DNA from: Brevibacillus laterosporus
GTDB lineage: Bacteria > Bacillota > Bacilli > Brevibacillales > Brevibacillaceae
Direction: 5' to 3'
Length of the DNA: 64,000 nucleotides
Assembly: GCA_007833815.1 (NCBI GenBank)
Contig: CP033464.1
Coordinates: 554,501 to 618,500, forward strand
In this document: positions 26,570 to 35,820 of the stretch, one piece after another
Layout: each line of letters starts with the position of its first letter
Position numbering within the stretch: position 1 is the stretch's first letter
Position numbers and translations under genes: made by a program
The notes under the pieces: generated by a model
What the model was told of the DNA's origin: nothing
Databases searched by the model: none
What the model saw: only the letters and a program-made list of their open reading frames with translations

Positions 26570-27739
26570 TTATTGACCACTAGCTGGTTGCAAAATTGCA
26601 TTTTCGTACGCCATCACAGCCAAGTTCAGCTTATACAAATTCATTTGGTAATTGTTTTCCGCTTTTGCTAGCTCTTCCTCAGCACTTACTACTTCAATCG
26701 CTGTCGCCAGACCGTTCTCAAAACGCAATTTGGTCAAACGATAACTCTCTGAAGCAGCTTCTGTTCCTTTTTTTAGAGCTTCTAATGATGTTTTAATAGA
26801 ATTCAGATTGTAATAGGACTGCATAAGGTCCATTTTCACTTGATTTTGAGTTTGAGTTAACGTTAATTTGTTTTTTTCATAGGTGTTTTGAGCCTCTTGA
26901 CCTGTGAATCCAGAGAGGATGGAGTATTTCTCAATAACTTCGAGCTCTTTTTCTGAATTCTTAATTTCTTGTTCAGCGGTTAAAATGTCTACACGTTCTT
27001 TTAGCGCTTTCTCGATCGCTTTTTCTACATCCATTACTTCTACTTTTTCACTTGTTTGTTTTGTAAGTAGGTTCCACTTTTTATTCAGATCTACACCCAT
27101 GAATTTATTAAGAGAGAGTCTAGCAATGTCTGTAGCAGACTCAGCTTGTGCAACTGCAGCCTTCGCTTGAGCTACCCCTGCTTCTGCTTGCAATACATCT
27201 GTCTTGGCACGTGTACCTACGCTAAAAGCAGCGTTAGCAATCTTCAATTGAGATTCAGAACGTTCTAAGCTTTGTTTCTTCAATACTAGATCATCTTCTG
27301 CATTTAACAAATCAAAATATACTTTCTCTGTACCCAGCTTAAAGCTACCTTCTGAACGCTTTAAAGAGAGCTTACCAATCTCCTTTTGTCCTTCTGCACG
27401 AACAGTTGCTACATATTTCCCCTGAGCAGTGCCCAAATTTTCAATCATATCTTCCTTGATTTTAGCACCGCTATAATTGGCGTTATTCACCCTAATCAGG
27501 GCATTGTCTACATCGATCTTTGCCTTTTTATAATCAATATTGTTTTCCAATGTAAGTTCTACTGCTTTTTCCACAGTAAGATCGTTTGCACCAACTTCTT
27601 GTTCTTTCTTTACATTCACTTCTTGAGTCGTTACTTTCGCAGGTGTAGTAGTTGCTGCCATAGCAAGTCCACTACCTGAAGTCATAACCATCGCTGCTAC
27701 TGTTAGCGCGACCCATTTTTTTGAATAAGGAAAATTCAT
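26570..27739 (-). CDS. TolC-family (outer membrane efflux protein-like) secreted protein
   Basis: 389 residues from ATG 27739 (GAAGGAG nine bases upstream). Signal peptide to about residue 30 (ALTVAAMVMTSGSGLAMAA). The rest is almost entirely helical and coiled-coil with two similar halves typical of the TolC/OEP family (LTVEKAVELTLENNIDYKKA; LNAEDDLVLKKQSLERSESQ; LRFENGLATAIEVVSAEEEL). In Gram-negatives such proteins form outer-membrane channels. Members also occur in Bacillales that lack an outer membrane, with unknown function. Standing just upstream of the S-layer operon, it might span or bind the wall or S-layer; this is only inferred. Confidence 0.85.
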   Translation of the reverse strand: MNFPYSKKWVALTVAAMVMTSGSGLAMAATTTPAKVTTQEVNVKKEQEVGANDLTVEKAVELTLENNIDYKKAKIDVDNALIRVNNANYSGAKIKEDMIENLGTAQGKYVATVRAEGQKEIGKLSLKRSEGSFKLGTEKVYFDLLNAEDDLVLKKQSLERSESQLKIANAAFSVGTRAKTDVLQAEAGVAQAKAAVAQAESATDIARLSLNKFMGVDLNKKWNLLTKQTSEKVEVMDVEKAIEKALKERVDILTAEQEIKNSEKELEVIEKYSILSGFTGQEAQNTYEKNKLTLTQTQNQVKMDLMQSYYNLNSIKTSLEALKKGTEAASESYRLTKLRFENGLATAIEVVSAEEELAKAENNYQMNLYKLNLAVMAYENAILQPASGQ

Positions 27740-28001
27740 ATTTGTACACTCCTTCTCTACTACCATTCATATTTATTAATCTAATCGTATATCTACATTA
27801 GTACCATACCACATCTAGCGTAAAGTGGTCTCTGGCAAATCATTCGTTTTTTGTAACAGATTTGCTTAGACCCCAGTTAGCGATGCACCCTAATCCTTGT
27901 ATACAAGTCTCCTTGTTCTCTCATGCAGATTATTTTTACAAGCGAATTTTTCGTGCACTCAATTACAATACGTTCAATATCCTCAAAAAATTACACATCA
28001 T

Positions 28002-28030
28002 TTGCAACAGAATCTGTTTCTCGATATGCT
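28002..28030 (+). promoter_or_regulatory. Possible promoter of yvyE
   Basis: TTGCAA (28002-28007), 17 bases, TATGCT (28025-28030), about 20 bases before the start codon. The remainder of 27740-28050 shows no gene or clear element. Confidence 0.4.
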
Positions 28031-28050
28031 GGTACCATGAGGTGATGCAA

Positions 28051-28707
28051 ATGTTACAACATTATAAAACCGTGGCCGGCTACGGGGAAGATGAGATCAT
28101 TATCGAACGTTCTCGCTTCATTGGATATGCACAGCGAGTGACCACAGAAGAAGAGGCTACTGCTTTCATTGCCATGATTAAGAAAAAGCATTGGGACGCT
28201 ACCCATAACTGCTCTGCATTCATCATGGGAGAGAACGACCAAATCCAGCGTTCTAGCGACGACGGTGAACCGAGCGGTACAGCCGGCAAGCCCATATTAG
28301 AATGCATCAAGAAAAATGGTGTGAAAGATACTGTTGTCGTCGTAACTCGTTACTTTGGTGGTATCAAATTAGGAGCAGGTGGGCTAGTACGTGCTTATAC
28401 AGCTGGTACGGTCACTGCTTTGAAAGCGGCAGGCATCGTTGCCCACATTCTTCACCAAGAAGTAATCATTGCACTCGACTATCATTGGTGGGGGAAGGTG
28501 GAAAACGAGTTGCGACTTGGAAACCACCGGGTAGAAGGTATAGACTATGCAGATACCGTAACCGTGCATGTGCAGTTGCCACAAGGGGAAGAAACAACTT
28601 TTATCGAACGAATCACAGACCTTACAAACGGACAAGCTACACTGACTCTTGGTACAAAAGAGTATGTGGAGCTACCTGTTGAAGCCATTCAGGAAGATAC
28701 AGAGTGA
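28051..28707 (+). CDS. yvyE: YigZ/IMPACT-family protein
   Basis: 218 residues from ATG 28051 after GAGGTG; the longer frame upstream has no ribosome site. N-terminal IMPACT (UPF0029) domain with the signature DDGEPSGTAGKPIL and VVVTRYFGGIKLGAGGLVRA, then a C-terminal DUF1949 domain. Same length as B. subtilis YvyE (217), which lies close to degSU there; here it is 25 kb away. Cytoplasmic; the bacterial role is not settled (linked to translation factors or nucleotide binding). Confidence 0.9.
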   Translation: MLQHYKTVAGYGEDEIIIERSRFIGYAQRVTTEEEATAFIAMIKKKHWDATHNCSAFIMGENDQIQRSSDDGEPSGTAGKPILECIKKNGVKDTVVVVTRYFGGIKLGAGGLVRAYTAGTVTALKAAGIVAHILHQEVIIALDYHWWGKVENELRLGNHRVEGIDYADTVTVHVQLPQGEETTFIERITDLTNGQATLTLGTKEYVELPVEAIQEDTE

Positions 28708-28823
28708 GCTTTTCCTTAATATGACGCAGGAAAACAAGTGAAAGTTGCACTACACTCTTTTCATTTGGTTTCGCATACAACTATATAAGGATTACTTATA
28801 AAATACTAGTCTCCCACACAAGG

Positions 28824-28840
28824 AAAGCACCAAGTGCTTT
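28824..28840 (+). terminator. Weak hairpin after yvyE
   Basis: AAAGCAC/GTGCTTT with a 3-base loop, then TTATG. It may end yvyE transcription. Confidence 0.4.
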
Positions 28841-28872
28841 TATGTTGAAATAAATACCCCTATATAAGGAAG

Positions 28873-28898
28873 GGAAAAATTTACGCGTAAAGTTTTCC
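28873..28898. repeat. 26-base near-perfect palindrome centred on ACGCGT
   Basis: GGAAAA-A-TTTACGCGTAAA-G-TTTTCC with a single mismatched pair, in the 303-base gap between convergent yvyE and tagO. No other gene is visible in the gap. Confidence 0.6.
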
Positions 28899-28974
28899 TA
28901 TCTTTCTTGGTTAAAACGCCCATAATATTTTCAAAAAAGGAAACACATTCTTACTGCCTAAGGATTCTAAAAAC

Positions 28975-29006
28975 CAAAAAGAGCCGCTCCAAAATCAGCG
29001 GCTCTT
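28975..29006 (-). terminator. Rho-independent terminator of tagO
   Basis: Minus strand arms AAGAGCCGCT/AGCGGCTCTT then TTT and GGTTTTTAG, starting 5 bases past the stop. Confidence 0.85.
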
Positions 29007-29010
29007 CCTC

Positions 29011-30126
29011 TTATTGACCCCGACGTATCGAGTTACTTACTTTTAATTTTAAACGTTCATAGGCATTGAGGATTGGACGGTGCTTACGTCCAACTAGCCC
29101 AACAATTTCTGTTACCATGTGAATGACAAACCCTAGCACAGCTAGAATAATGAGCGTCATCCAGATCGTATGTTGTGCATTGGTTACTTGAGTAAGCAGG
29201 ATCGCTGCTCCCCCGAAAAATGCACTCATTCCATAGATAGTGATCACTGTAGCTCGATGGGATAGCCCCATATTCAGCAAGCAGTGGTGTAAGTGTCCCT
29301 TATCCGCACTGGAAATTGGTTTGTTATTCAGAATACGACGTACAATCGCAAAGAATGTATCCCACAATGGAACCCCAAGAACTACGATCGGAATGATAAA
29401 GGAAACAAATACAGCTTCTTTAAAGCCCATAATTGACAGAGCAGCTAAATTAAAACCTAAGAATAGTGCTCCTGTATCACCCATAAAGATTTTAGCTGGA
29501 TGAAAGTTAAAATAAAGGAAGCCAACGATTGCTCCAAGCAAAATGAAACAATACATCGCAACGCCGGTATCTTTCATGATAATTGCCATCACAGCCATGG
29601 TAGCTGTAGCGATACCAGATACTCCAGCAGACAATCCATCTAATCCATCAATGAGATTAATAGCATTAGTGACTCCAATAATCCACACCATCGTAATTGG
29701 AATGGCTAGCAGAGCTAACCAGCCAGTGGAGAAATCTAGACCAACATTGCCGAATGGGAGATTAACTACTCCAATCTTTAAGCCAAAGCCCATCACGACA
29801 ACTGCCGTTCCCACTATCTGTCCAAGCAGCTTCCATTTTGGAGACAATTGATACTTATCATCAAGAATCCCTGTGATTAGAACAATGGTTCCACCAATAA
29901 AGATTCCCAGCATTTCATTTGTCAAAGGTTTTAGAAAGATAAAAAGAGCAAAAACAAATCCTATAAAAATCGCAAGACCGCCCATTCGCGGCATAATTTT
30001 CGTGTGTACTTTTCGGTCGTTGGGAGCGTCTACTGCTCCAATTTTTATTGCTAGCTTCTTTACATATGGTGTAGCGATAAAAGCCACAACCATTGCAGTC
30101 AACAGTCCGAAGACATAACCAGACAT
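29011..30126 (-). CDS. tagO: Undecaprenyl-phosphate GlcNAc-1-phosphate transferase (TagO/WecA)
   Basis: 371 residues from ATG 30126; the longer frame upstream overlaps the glycosyltransferase gene. About 11 membrane helices. Polyprenyl-phosphate sugar-1-phosphate transferase motifs: [32 protein letters not shown] and the histidine motif KGHLHHCLL. It starts the synthesis of wall teichoic acid or other secondary wall polymers by linking GlcNAc-1-P to the lipid carrier. It lies 14 bases after the WecG/TagA-type gene, which performs the next step. Confidence 0.92.
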   Translation of the reverse strand: MSGYVFGLLTAMVVAFIATPYVKKLAIKIGAVDAPNDRKVHTKIMPRMGGLAIFIGFVFALFIFLKPLTNEMLGIFIGGTIVLITGILDDKYQLSPKWKLLGQIVGTAVVVMGFGLKIGVVNLPFGNVGLDFSTGWLALLAIPITMVWIIGVTNAINLIDGLDGLSAGVSGIATATMAVMAIIMKDTGVAMYCFILLGAIVGFLYFNFHPAKIFMGDTGALFLGFNLAALSIMGFKEAVFVSFIIPIVVLGVPLWDTFFAIVRRILNNKPISSADKGHLHHCLLNMGLSHRATVITIYGMSAFFGGAAILLTQVTNAQHTIWMTLIILAVLGFVIHMVTEIVGLVGRKHRPILNAYERLKLKVSNSIRRGQ

Positions 30127-30140
30127 GATGTTTCCCCTCT

Positions 30141-30881
30141 CTACTGAGACTCGGAACGTTTTTTCAAACGACTCCACAGCACTGTGGCGACAAAGTGTGG
30201 TATTGCCAGCTGTCTTCTCCATCTCGACGGATCTTTTACTAAGCGATAAAGCCATTCCAAATGCAGTTGTTGCCACATCTTAGGCGCACGCTTTACTTTA
30301 CCAGAAATGACGTCTAAGCATCCTCCAACTCCCATTGCAAGTGAAACAGGTAGTTCAGTCCAGTGTTTTGCAATCCATTCATCTTGTTTCGGTGCACCCA
30401 TGGCTACAAATAGTAAATCTGGTTTCTTTTCTTGTATATCTGCGACAATTTTCGCCTCTTCTTCAGGCTTAAAATATCCATTTTGACGACCAACAATCTT
30501 GGCTTGGGGAAAACGTTCTTGTAGAACTTCCGCCGCTTTCTCATTTACTTCGGGCGAAGCCCCTAACAAATAAACACCCCAATCGTTTTCATTCGCTTGT
30601 AACATGAGATGTTCTACTAATTCGACACCTGTAACACGTTCGCGGATCGGAGCTTGTAACCACCGAGCTGCATAAATAATTCCAATACCATCTGGCACAA
30701 TATAGGCTTGTTCCATCAAGCGTGCCATATTTACATTTCCTTGAGATAGCATCACGATTTCTGGATTAGCGGTGATGACGTGTGTACGTTCCCCGCGTTT
30801 GACAAGATCGGTCAAATGTTGCACCGTCTCTTGCAAACCTTTAGTAGAAAACGGAACCCCCAGGATTCGCGCGACTTTCAT
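30141..30881 (-). CDS. WecG/TagA/CpsF-family glycosyltransferase (probable ManNAc transferase)
   Basis: 246 residues. ATG 30881 chosen with GGGGG upstream; the GTG at 30896 has no ribosome site. GT26 family motifs: [14 protein letters not shown] (conserved Thr), [14 protein letters not shown] (catalytic-type Asp), [30 protein letters not shown]. In B. subtilis TagA adds N-acetylmannosamine to lipid-linked GlcNAc made by TagO. Membrane-associated in the cytoplasm. Co-transcribed with tagO. In an S-layer organism the product is probably the SLH-binding wall polymer, but this cannot be told from sequence. Confidence 0.88.
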   Translation of the reverse strand: MKVARILGVPFSTKGLQETVQHLTDLVKRGERTHVITANPEIVMLSQGNVNMARLMEQAYIVPDGIGIIYAARWLQAPIRERVTGVELVEHLMLQANENDWGVYLLGASPEVNEKAAEVLQERFPQAKIVGRQNGYFKPEEEAKIVADIQEKKPDLLFVAMGAPKQDEWIAKHWTELPVSLAMGVGGCLDVISGKVKRAPKMWQQLHLEWLYRLVKDPSRWRRQLAIPHFVATVLWSRLKKRSESQ

Positions 30882-30951
30882 AATATATGCCCCCACTAAT
30901 TCTATTATGTAGGCCTTAAAGAGACAGGTTGCACGTAGCCAATTTTACTCT

Positions 30952-30990
30952 AAAAGAAAGGCACATTCAAGATCAATTCCAGAATGTGCC
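30952..30990 (-). terminator. Rho-independent terminator of fabZ
   Basis: Arms GGCACATTC/GAATGTGCC (9 pairs), followed on the minus strand by TTTCTTTT. Confidence 0.85.
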
Positions 30991-31014
30991 CATGTTCTTT
31001 CTTGTCTGATATTC

Positions 31015-31458
31015 TTATTTATTGCCGATCGCAAACATAATTTCGCCTTCCGCTACCACTTTTTCGCCAACTCGTGCCACTGCATTTCCCTTACCAACAG
31101 TGCCACGAACCCTTGTCATTTCTACTTCTAGCAGCAATGTATCACCTGGTGTTACTTGTTCTTTAAAGCGGAAATTGTCAATACCAGCAAAGAAAGCTAA
31201 TTTCCCTTTATTCTCTTCTTTACCCAAAATTGCTACCGCACCAACTTGAGCAAGCGCTTCTACAATTAAAACACCTGGCATAACGGGGTAGCCAGGAAAA
31301 TGTCCCTGAAAAAACGGTTCATTAATGGTTACATTTTTCAATCCTACAGAGCGTTTACCGTATTCTACTTCTATAATTCGATCCACCAAAAGAAACGGAT
31401 AACGATGAGGGATGATCTCCTGAATTTGTACAGAATCTAAAATTGTTGGGTATTCCAC
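31015..31458 (-). CDS. fabZ: (3R)-hydroxyacyl-[acyl-carrier-protein] dehydratase FabZ
   Basis: 147 residues from GTG 31458, which has GGAGG eight bases upstream; the ATG at 31479 has no ribosome site. Hotdog fold; the active-site segment [20 protein letters not shown] holds His53 and Glu67. Dehydrates beta-hydroxyacyl-ACP in type II fatty acid synthesis, in the cytoplasm. Standard family length (B. subtilis 141). Confidence 0.95.
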   Translation of the reverse strand: MEYPTILDSVQIQEIIPHRYPFLLVDRIIEVEYGKRSVGLKNVTINEPFFQGHFPGYPVMPGVLIVEALAQVGAVAILGKEENKGKLAFFAGIDNFRFKEQVTPGDTLLLEVEMTRVRGTVGKGNAVARVGEKVVAEGEIMFAIGNK

Positions 31459-31589
31459 AAGACTTTCCTCCACTTCCATATTTTCAATACATAAGCTTAT
31501 GTATGTGAGTTGTTCTATCTACTTACAATATAAGTACTCCCTTGTCTTGTCCCTATCAGGGTGAGGGTTTCCTATAGAGGGCACTTCGT

Positions 31590-32126
31590 TTACGGAGTGC
31601 TCTTTTCTTTCATATCTTTGTTTAACAATAAAACCTTCATCAAATAAATTGCACTGGTCAAGATGGAGAACAAAATGACGATCCATAATAATAATTCACC
31701 ATATGTGTATTGAAACATGATGGAAGTAAACACAATGTAAAATAACACGGTTGTTACCTTCCCATAAATATTAGCTGATACGAGCTTCTTACCGCGAAAA
31801 TGAAACAACGCATAAAGAATAATCATCGCTAAATCGCGTAAAAAGAATACGGAGGCCGCCCAGATGCTAATCCGCTCGGATAGCAAAAAAGAAAAGATAA
31901 CGGCTAACATCATTAATTTATCGGCGAGTGGATCAAGCATTTCACCTGTGCTAGTAATCATTTTGTATGTTCGCGCTATATACCCATCCACCACATCCGT
32001 AAGACCTGCCAAGATCAGAATGAAATAGGCTAAGGTAATATGGTACGAAAAGGCGGAAAAGAACACTATCAGGTAGATCGGGACCAATGCGATGCGTAAA
32101 AGAGTTAACGCATTAGGGACATTCAC
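31590..32126 (-). CDS. CDP-alcohol phosphatidyltransferase (PgsA-like)
   Basis: 178 residues with about five membrane helices. Full CAPT motif DVVDGYIAR then TSTGEMLDPLADK (DxxDGxxAR-x8-GxxxDxxxD). Likely makes phosphatidylglycerol phosphate from CDP-diacylglycerol and glycerol-3-phosphate, although the main pgsA of Bacillales usually lies elsewhere, so it may be a paralog. GTG start with GGAGG eight bases upstream. A hairpin GAGCACTCCG/CG-AGTGC-CTC overlaps the stop codon. Confidence 0.85.
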   Translation of the reverse strand: MNVPNALTLLRIALVPIYLIVFFSAFSYHITLAYFILILAGLTDVVDGYIARTYKMITSTGEMLDPLADKLMMLAVIFSFLLSERISIWAASVFFLRDLAMIILYALFHFRGKKLVSANIYGKVTTVLFYIVFTSIMFQYTYGELLLWIVILFSILTSAIYLMKVLLLNKDMKEKSTP

Positions 32127-32268
32127 CGAGCATACCTCCGTTTATTCCGGCTCTATAGAAAGAGCGCGAAGAGTATTTTCCAGAGAAATGATTCACCTTA
32201 TGTTCACACAAGCAATTTTCATTATACCCTTTTCAGAGAACAAACAGCAACTAGGAGTAGAAATTGAT

Positions 32269-32298
32269 GAAGCCCTCTTCTACTCTGAAGAGGGCTTC
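32269..32298 (-). terminator. Hairpin terminator after the EpuA-like gene
   Basis: Perfect 12-base arms GAAGCCCTCTTC/GAAGAGGGCTTC with a 6-base loop, 27 bases past the stop. T-rich stretch weak. Confidence 0.7.
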
Positions 32299-32324
32299 TA
32301 CCTAGTCTAACTTCTATACTCTTT

Positions 32325-32567
32325 TTACGCTGCAAACATTAAATCATAGATATGCTTGTACGTCTCATACTGGAATGCTTGTGATAGAGGCATCTTTCCC
32401 ACAACAGAAAACCCGATAGCAAGGCCCATCACAAGAGAGATAAATAATAGGATAGGGACCATCGTTACTTTTGCAAGCATCTTGGGAAAACTCCTACCGT
32501 TTTTGGGTCTTACCTCTTTTGCATCCAGCTCTTCACGTTGCGCTTTACGTCCTTTTACCTGGTTCAC
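32325..32567 (-). CDS. Small single-pass membrane protein, EpuA family
   Basis: 80 residues. A basic, charged N-terminus (KGRKAQREELDAKEVRPKNG) precedes one hydrophobic helix (VTMVPILLFISLVMGLAIGF) and a short tail. The family is often labelled 'DNA-directed RNA polymerase subunit beta' in databases; the sequence offers no support for that. GTG start with GGAGG ten bases upstream. It follows flhP directly, as in other Bacillales, so it is probably the last gene of that unit. Function unknown. Confidence 0.8.
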   Translation of the reverse strand: MNQVKGRKAQREELDAKEVRPKNGRSFPKMLAKVTMVPILLFISLVMGLAIGFSVVGKMPLSQAFQYETYKHIYDLMFAA

Positions 32568-32597
32568 TGCTTGGGGTCCTCCTTAACGAATTGCTTA

Positions 32598-33464
32598 TTA
32601 TCTGCTACGAAGCATATTTGCTGTGCTCATCATCTGATCGGTAATGGATAACGCACGCGCATTAAATTGGTAGGCGCGTTGGGCTAGCATCAGCTGCGTC
32701 ATTTCTTGATTTAACTCTACATTTGAAGTTTCTAGCATGCCTTGGTGTAGTTTACCCTCACCTTCAGCATAATCAACCTGGGTCATACCTATCAGGTCGT
32801 CTGGATTGTTCGTAATTCGCAAATTATTTTGTCCTACGCGCTCATAACGATCTTGGTTTGTAATCTTAAATAGAGGAATATCACTGACAGAAACCGATTC
32901 TCCGTTAACAAAGATTCCACCTTGTTCGTTGACAGTAATTTGTCCACCTTGAGGATCATCAATATCAATATCAATATCAATTTCAATGCCATAAGCGTCG
33001 ACTAGCGTTTCACCAGTCGCCGTTAGCAGATTATACCGCTCATTCTCATTCTTTTGCAAATGGAAATTTCCATTCCGTGTCGCATAATACTCTTCCACAG
33101 GGCGTCCATTACGGAAAACAACTTGTCCATTTTCGTCCATAGCTTGCTTGCGAACAATAAACATGCCGTCGCCTTCAATCATTAAGTCGGTGGGAACACC
33201 TGTCGTCATCGCTCCACCTTGTTTTTGATTCATGCGGGTCATGCCCATCTTCACACCGCTTCCAATAGAGATACCCTCTGGTGTATTCCGATTCTCCTGG
33301 TCCTTAACCGGTTGTTTATTCATGGTGTCTGACAACAACTCAGAAAAATCTGCACTACTCCCTTTAAAGCCTACCGTGTTCACATTGGCAATGTTATTAG
33401 ACGTAACGTCAATCACCTGTTGGACAGCACGCAGAGCTGATGTAGATATGTTTAATGATTGCAT
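32598..33464 (-). CDS. flhP: Flagellar hook-basal body protein FlhP
   Basis: 288 residues. N-terminal rod motif NISTSALRAVQQVIDVTSNN followed by IANVNTVGFK, and C-terminal flagellar basal-body segment (LETSNVELNQEMTQLMLAQR) both present, so it is complete. FlhO and FlhP form the distal rod of the Bacillus flagellum. An unusual run EIDIDIDIDDP near the middle comes from a six-base DNA repeat. 18 bases downstream of flhO. AAAAGGGGAG before ATG. Confidence 0.92.
   Translation of the reverse strand: MQSLNISTSALRAVQQVIDVTSNNIANVNTVGFKGSSADFSELLSDTMNKQPVKDQENRNTPEGISIGSGVKMGMTRMNQKQGGAMTTGVPTDLMIEGDGMFIVRKQAMDENGQVVFRNGRPVEEYYATRNGNFHLQKNENERYNLLTATGETLVDAYGIEIDIDIDIDDPQGGQITVNEQGGIFVNGESVSVSDIPLFKITNQDRYERVGQNNLRITNNPDDLIGMTQVDYAEGEGKLHQGMLETSNVELNQEMTQLMLAQRAYQFNARALSITDQMMSTANMLRSR
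32956..32987 (-). repeat. Hexanucleotide repeat inside flhP
   Basis: ATATCA repeated about four times (plus-strand reading), encoding alternating Ile-Asp. Gain or loss of a unit would keep the frame. Confidence 0.7.
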
Positions 33465-33482
33465 GCAGGCTCCCCTTTTCTA

Positions 33483-34385
33483 TTAGGTTACACGTCCTAC
33501 TTCATTTACGGCCTTATCCATCGTACCATCTAATGTGGTAATGACACGTTGGTTAGCTTCATACGCTCTCATTACCGTCATCATGTCAGTCATCGTACGG
33601 GCTGGATCAACATTGGCACGCTCAACCCATCCTTGTCGAATGGCAAACCGCCCGTCGTCAGTGCCTTCAAGGGCTTGTACATCCTCAGGATTTTGCGCAC
33701 GAAACACATTGTTGCCTTCGCGCACCATTTGATAAGGATTGTTAGCTTTCACAAGTCCTAGTTGACGTGTCGTGCCATCAGACAGGTGAATCAGCCCGTC
33801 AGTACCAATGGTTATTTTGCCATCTAGAAGACCTGTATCATCACTAATCTGTATAGGACGATTGTCATTCCCTAGCATGTAGTAGCCATCGGTATTCACC
33901 AAATATCCTTGTGGATTCACATTCCAATTCCCATTGCGACCATAACGAATCTGTTCCGCTGTTGCTACCCCATTTACGTTTTCCAATTTAGCTACACTAA
34001 CAAATAGCTTAGGCTGAACTGGTTTTTTATTAAAGAGTGGGGCATTTTCTGGGATTGGCAAGTTATCCGTCAAAGCAACATCATATGGATTATTACTCTC
34101 GGCGATATCCCCTTGTATAAAGTTGGAAATCGATTCAGACATATAGACACCTTGATGCAATTTACCGATTTGTACAGAATGATTACCGATCTTAGGATAG
34201 CCTTTTACCTCAGGGCCTTCCTCATCATTCATACGCATCAATAACTCTTCAGGAAACGCGCGTAGCACGCCCTCCTTCTCCTTGTATCCTGGTGTATTAA
34301 TGTTGGCCAGATTGTTCGCCAACGCCTCTTGACGGTTCTGCAATGCCACCATGCCGGAGCCGGCCGTGTATAGCCCTCTAATCAA
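33483..34385 (-). CDS. flhO: Flagellar hook-basal body protein FlhO
   Basis: 300 residues. N-terminal rod motif LYTAGSGMVALQNRQEALAN followed by NLANINTPGYKEKE; C-terminal VERANVDPARTMTDMMTVMR. A partner of FlhP in the flagellar rod, outside the membrane. TTG start with GGAGGAG upstream. It begins 12 bases after mbl and is probably in one unit with it, as in B. subtilis (mbl-flhO-flhP). Confidence 0.92.
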   Translation of the reverse strand: MIRGLYTAGSGMVALQNRQEALANNLANINTPGYKEKEGVLRAFPEELLMRMNDEEGPEVKGYPKIGNHSVQIGKLHQGVYMSESISNFIQGDIAESNNPYDVALTDNLPIPENAPLFNKKPVQPKLFVSVAKLENVNGVATAEQIRYGRNGNWNVNPQGYLVNTDGYYMLGNDNRPIQISDDTGLLDGKITIGTDGLIHLSDGTTRQLGLVKANNPYQMVREGNNVFRAQNPEDVQALEGTDDGRFAIRQGWVERANVDPARTMTDMMTVMRAYEANQRVITTLDGTMDKAVNEVGRVT

Positions 34386-34397
34386 GCGAACTCCTCC

Positions 34398-35405
34398 TTA
34401 TCCAAAAAACTTTTTTCGACTAGGAAGCTTATCTAGGTAATCAAGCATCAATCCTGTTCCTTTGGCTACGCAGCTCATTGGCTCTTCTGCTACCAATACA
34501 GGTACTTTTAGCTCGTCCATCAACATTTGATCTAGACCGTGTAGAAGCGCGCCTCCACCAGTCAAGAAAACTCCCTTATCAATAATATCGGCAGAAAGTT
34601 CCGGAGGTGTTCGTTCTAAAACATTTTTTGAAGCTTGTACAATTTGACTAACTGATTCAGCCAGGGAAATCTGAACCTCCTGCGAACGAATCGTGATGGT
34701 TTGCGGCAAGCCGCTTACCATATCACGTCCGCGGATGTCCATTTCATCCTGGCGTGAACCATAGACAGTTCCGATTTGTACTTTGATGTCTTCAGCAGTC
34801 CGTTCTCCGATTAGCATTTTATATTTACTCTTTATGTACCTCATAATGGCTAGATCGAATTTATCACCAGCTACTTTGATCGATGAGGCGGTGACGATAT
34901 CCCCCATGGATAGAACCGCAACATCCGTGGTTCCACCGCCTATATCGACTACCATATTGCCCGATGGTTGGAAAATGTCCATTCCAGCTCCGATAGCCGC
35001 CACTTTTGGTTCTTCTTCTATGAATACTTCACGTGCCCCTCCGCTTCGCTCAGCAGCCTCACGGATTGCCTTTTGCTCAACTGAAGTAATATTCGTTGGG
35101 CAACAAACCAAGATGCGAGGACGCGCGAAGAAACTTTTTGCTCCGATTTTAGCCATAAAGTGTTTTAGCATCGCTTCTGTAATCTCGAAGTCAGCTATAA
35201 CCCCATCACGCAAAGGACGAATCGCAATAATATTACCTGGTGTACGACCCACCATACGATGCGCTTCATTCCCTACCGCCAACACTTTTTTGGTATGATC
35301 ATCTATTGCTACTACGGACGGTTCATCTAAAACAATACCCCTGCCTTTAACATAAATTAAAACATTGGCAGTGCCTAAGTCGATTCCAATATCTTTACTT
35401 AACAT
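34398..35405 (-). CDS. mbl: MreB-like actin homolog Mbl
   Basis: 335 residues (B. subtilis Mbl 333). Actin/HSP70 ATPase motifs: phosphate-1 IGIDLGTANVLIYVKGRG, connect/phosphate-2 MVVDIGGGTTDVAVLS, adenosine FLTGGGALLHGLD. Cytoplasmic filaments along the membrane that guide sidewall peptidoglycan synthesis and set rod shape. The spoIIID-mbl-flhO order identifies it as Mbl rather than MreB. It has its own promoter besides possible read-through from spoIIID. Confidence 0.95.
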   Translation of the reverse strand: MLSKDIGIDLGTANVLIYVKGRGIVLDEPSVVAIDDHTKKVLAVGNEAHRMVGRTPGNIIAIRPLRDGVIADFEITEAMLKHFMAKIGAKSFFARPRILVCCPTNITSVEQKAIREAAERSGGAREVFIEEEPKVAAIGAGMDIFQPSGNMVVDIGGGTTDVAVLSMGDIVTASSIKVAGDKFDLAIMRYIKSKYKMLIGERTAEDIKVQIGTVYGSRQDEMDIRGRDMVSGLPQTITIRSQEVQISLAESVSQIVQASKNVLERTPPELSADIIDKGVFLTGGGALLHGLDQMLMDELKVPVLVAEEPMSCVAKGTGLMLDYLDKLPSRKKFFG

Positions 35406-35444
35406 GAAAGGGCCTCCCTGTACTTACTAACCTTGCTACCTATT

Positions 35445-35473
35445 ACTATAGGAATTATTTCAGAATTGTACAA
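35445..35473 (-). promoter_or_regulatory. Candidate vegetative promoter of mbl
   Basis: Minus strand TTGTAC (35473-35468), 17 bases, TATAGT (35450-35445). Confidence 0.5.
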
Positions 35474-35501
35474 GGAAAACCTTCACTTGATTAAATATTT
35501 C

Positions 35502-35786
35502 TTATACGCTCTCTTCCTGCTCTCTGCGAGCCTTTTTATTCTTTCGCTTATACTTGATTTTAGTAGCCTCTCCTCCACGCAAATGACGAATCGCTTTATG
35601 ATATTCTAAAATCTCTTTTACCTGATTAGCCAGTTCGGGATTAATCTCTGGCAACCTTTCTGTCAAATCCTTGTGAACCGTACTTTTGGACACTCCAAAC
35701 TCCTTGGCGATCATGCGAACCGTATTGCGCGTTTCCACAATATATCTACCTATCTTAATGGTTCGCTCTTTGATGTAATCGTGCAC
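35502..35786 (-). CDS. spoIIID: Sporulation regulator SpoIIID
   Basis: 94 residues, complete. Helix-turn-helix TVRMIAKEFGVSKSTVHKDL and a basic C-terminus (KIKYKRKNKKARREQEE), both needed for DNA binding. In the mother cell it activates or represses many SigE-dependent genes and sigK. GTG start with GGGAGG upstream. A SigE-type promoter lies directly in front, which is how the gene is controlled in B. subtilis. Confidence 0.97.
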   Translation of the reverse strand: MHDYIKERTIKIGRYIVETRNTVRMIAKEFGVSKSTVHKDLTERLPEINPELANQVKEILEYHKAIRHLRGGEATKIKYKRKNKKARREQEESV

Positions 35787-35820
35787 GCCCCTCGCCTCCC
35801 AGCATCAAATTGTCTGTTAC

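Noticed and set aside
32092-32310. 72-residue plus-strand frame between the EpuA-like gene and the phosphatidyltransferase
   Set aside because: It covers the ribosome site of one gene and the terminator of the other; no coding signs.
32325-32567. RNA polymerase beta subunit
   Set aside because: This is the common database label for the EpuA family, but an 80-residue single-pass membrane protein shows no polymerase motif.
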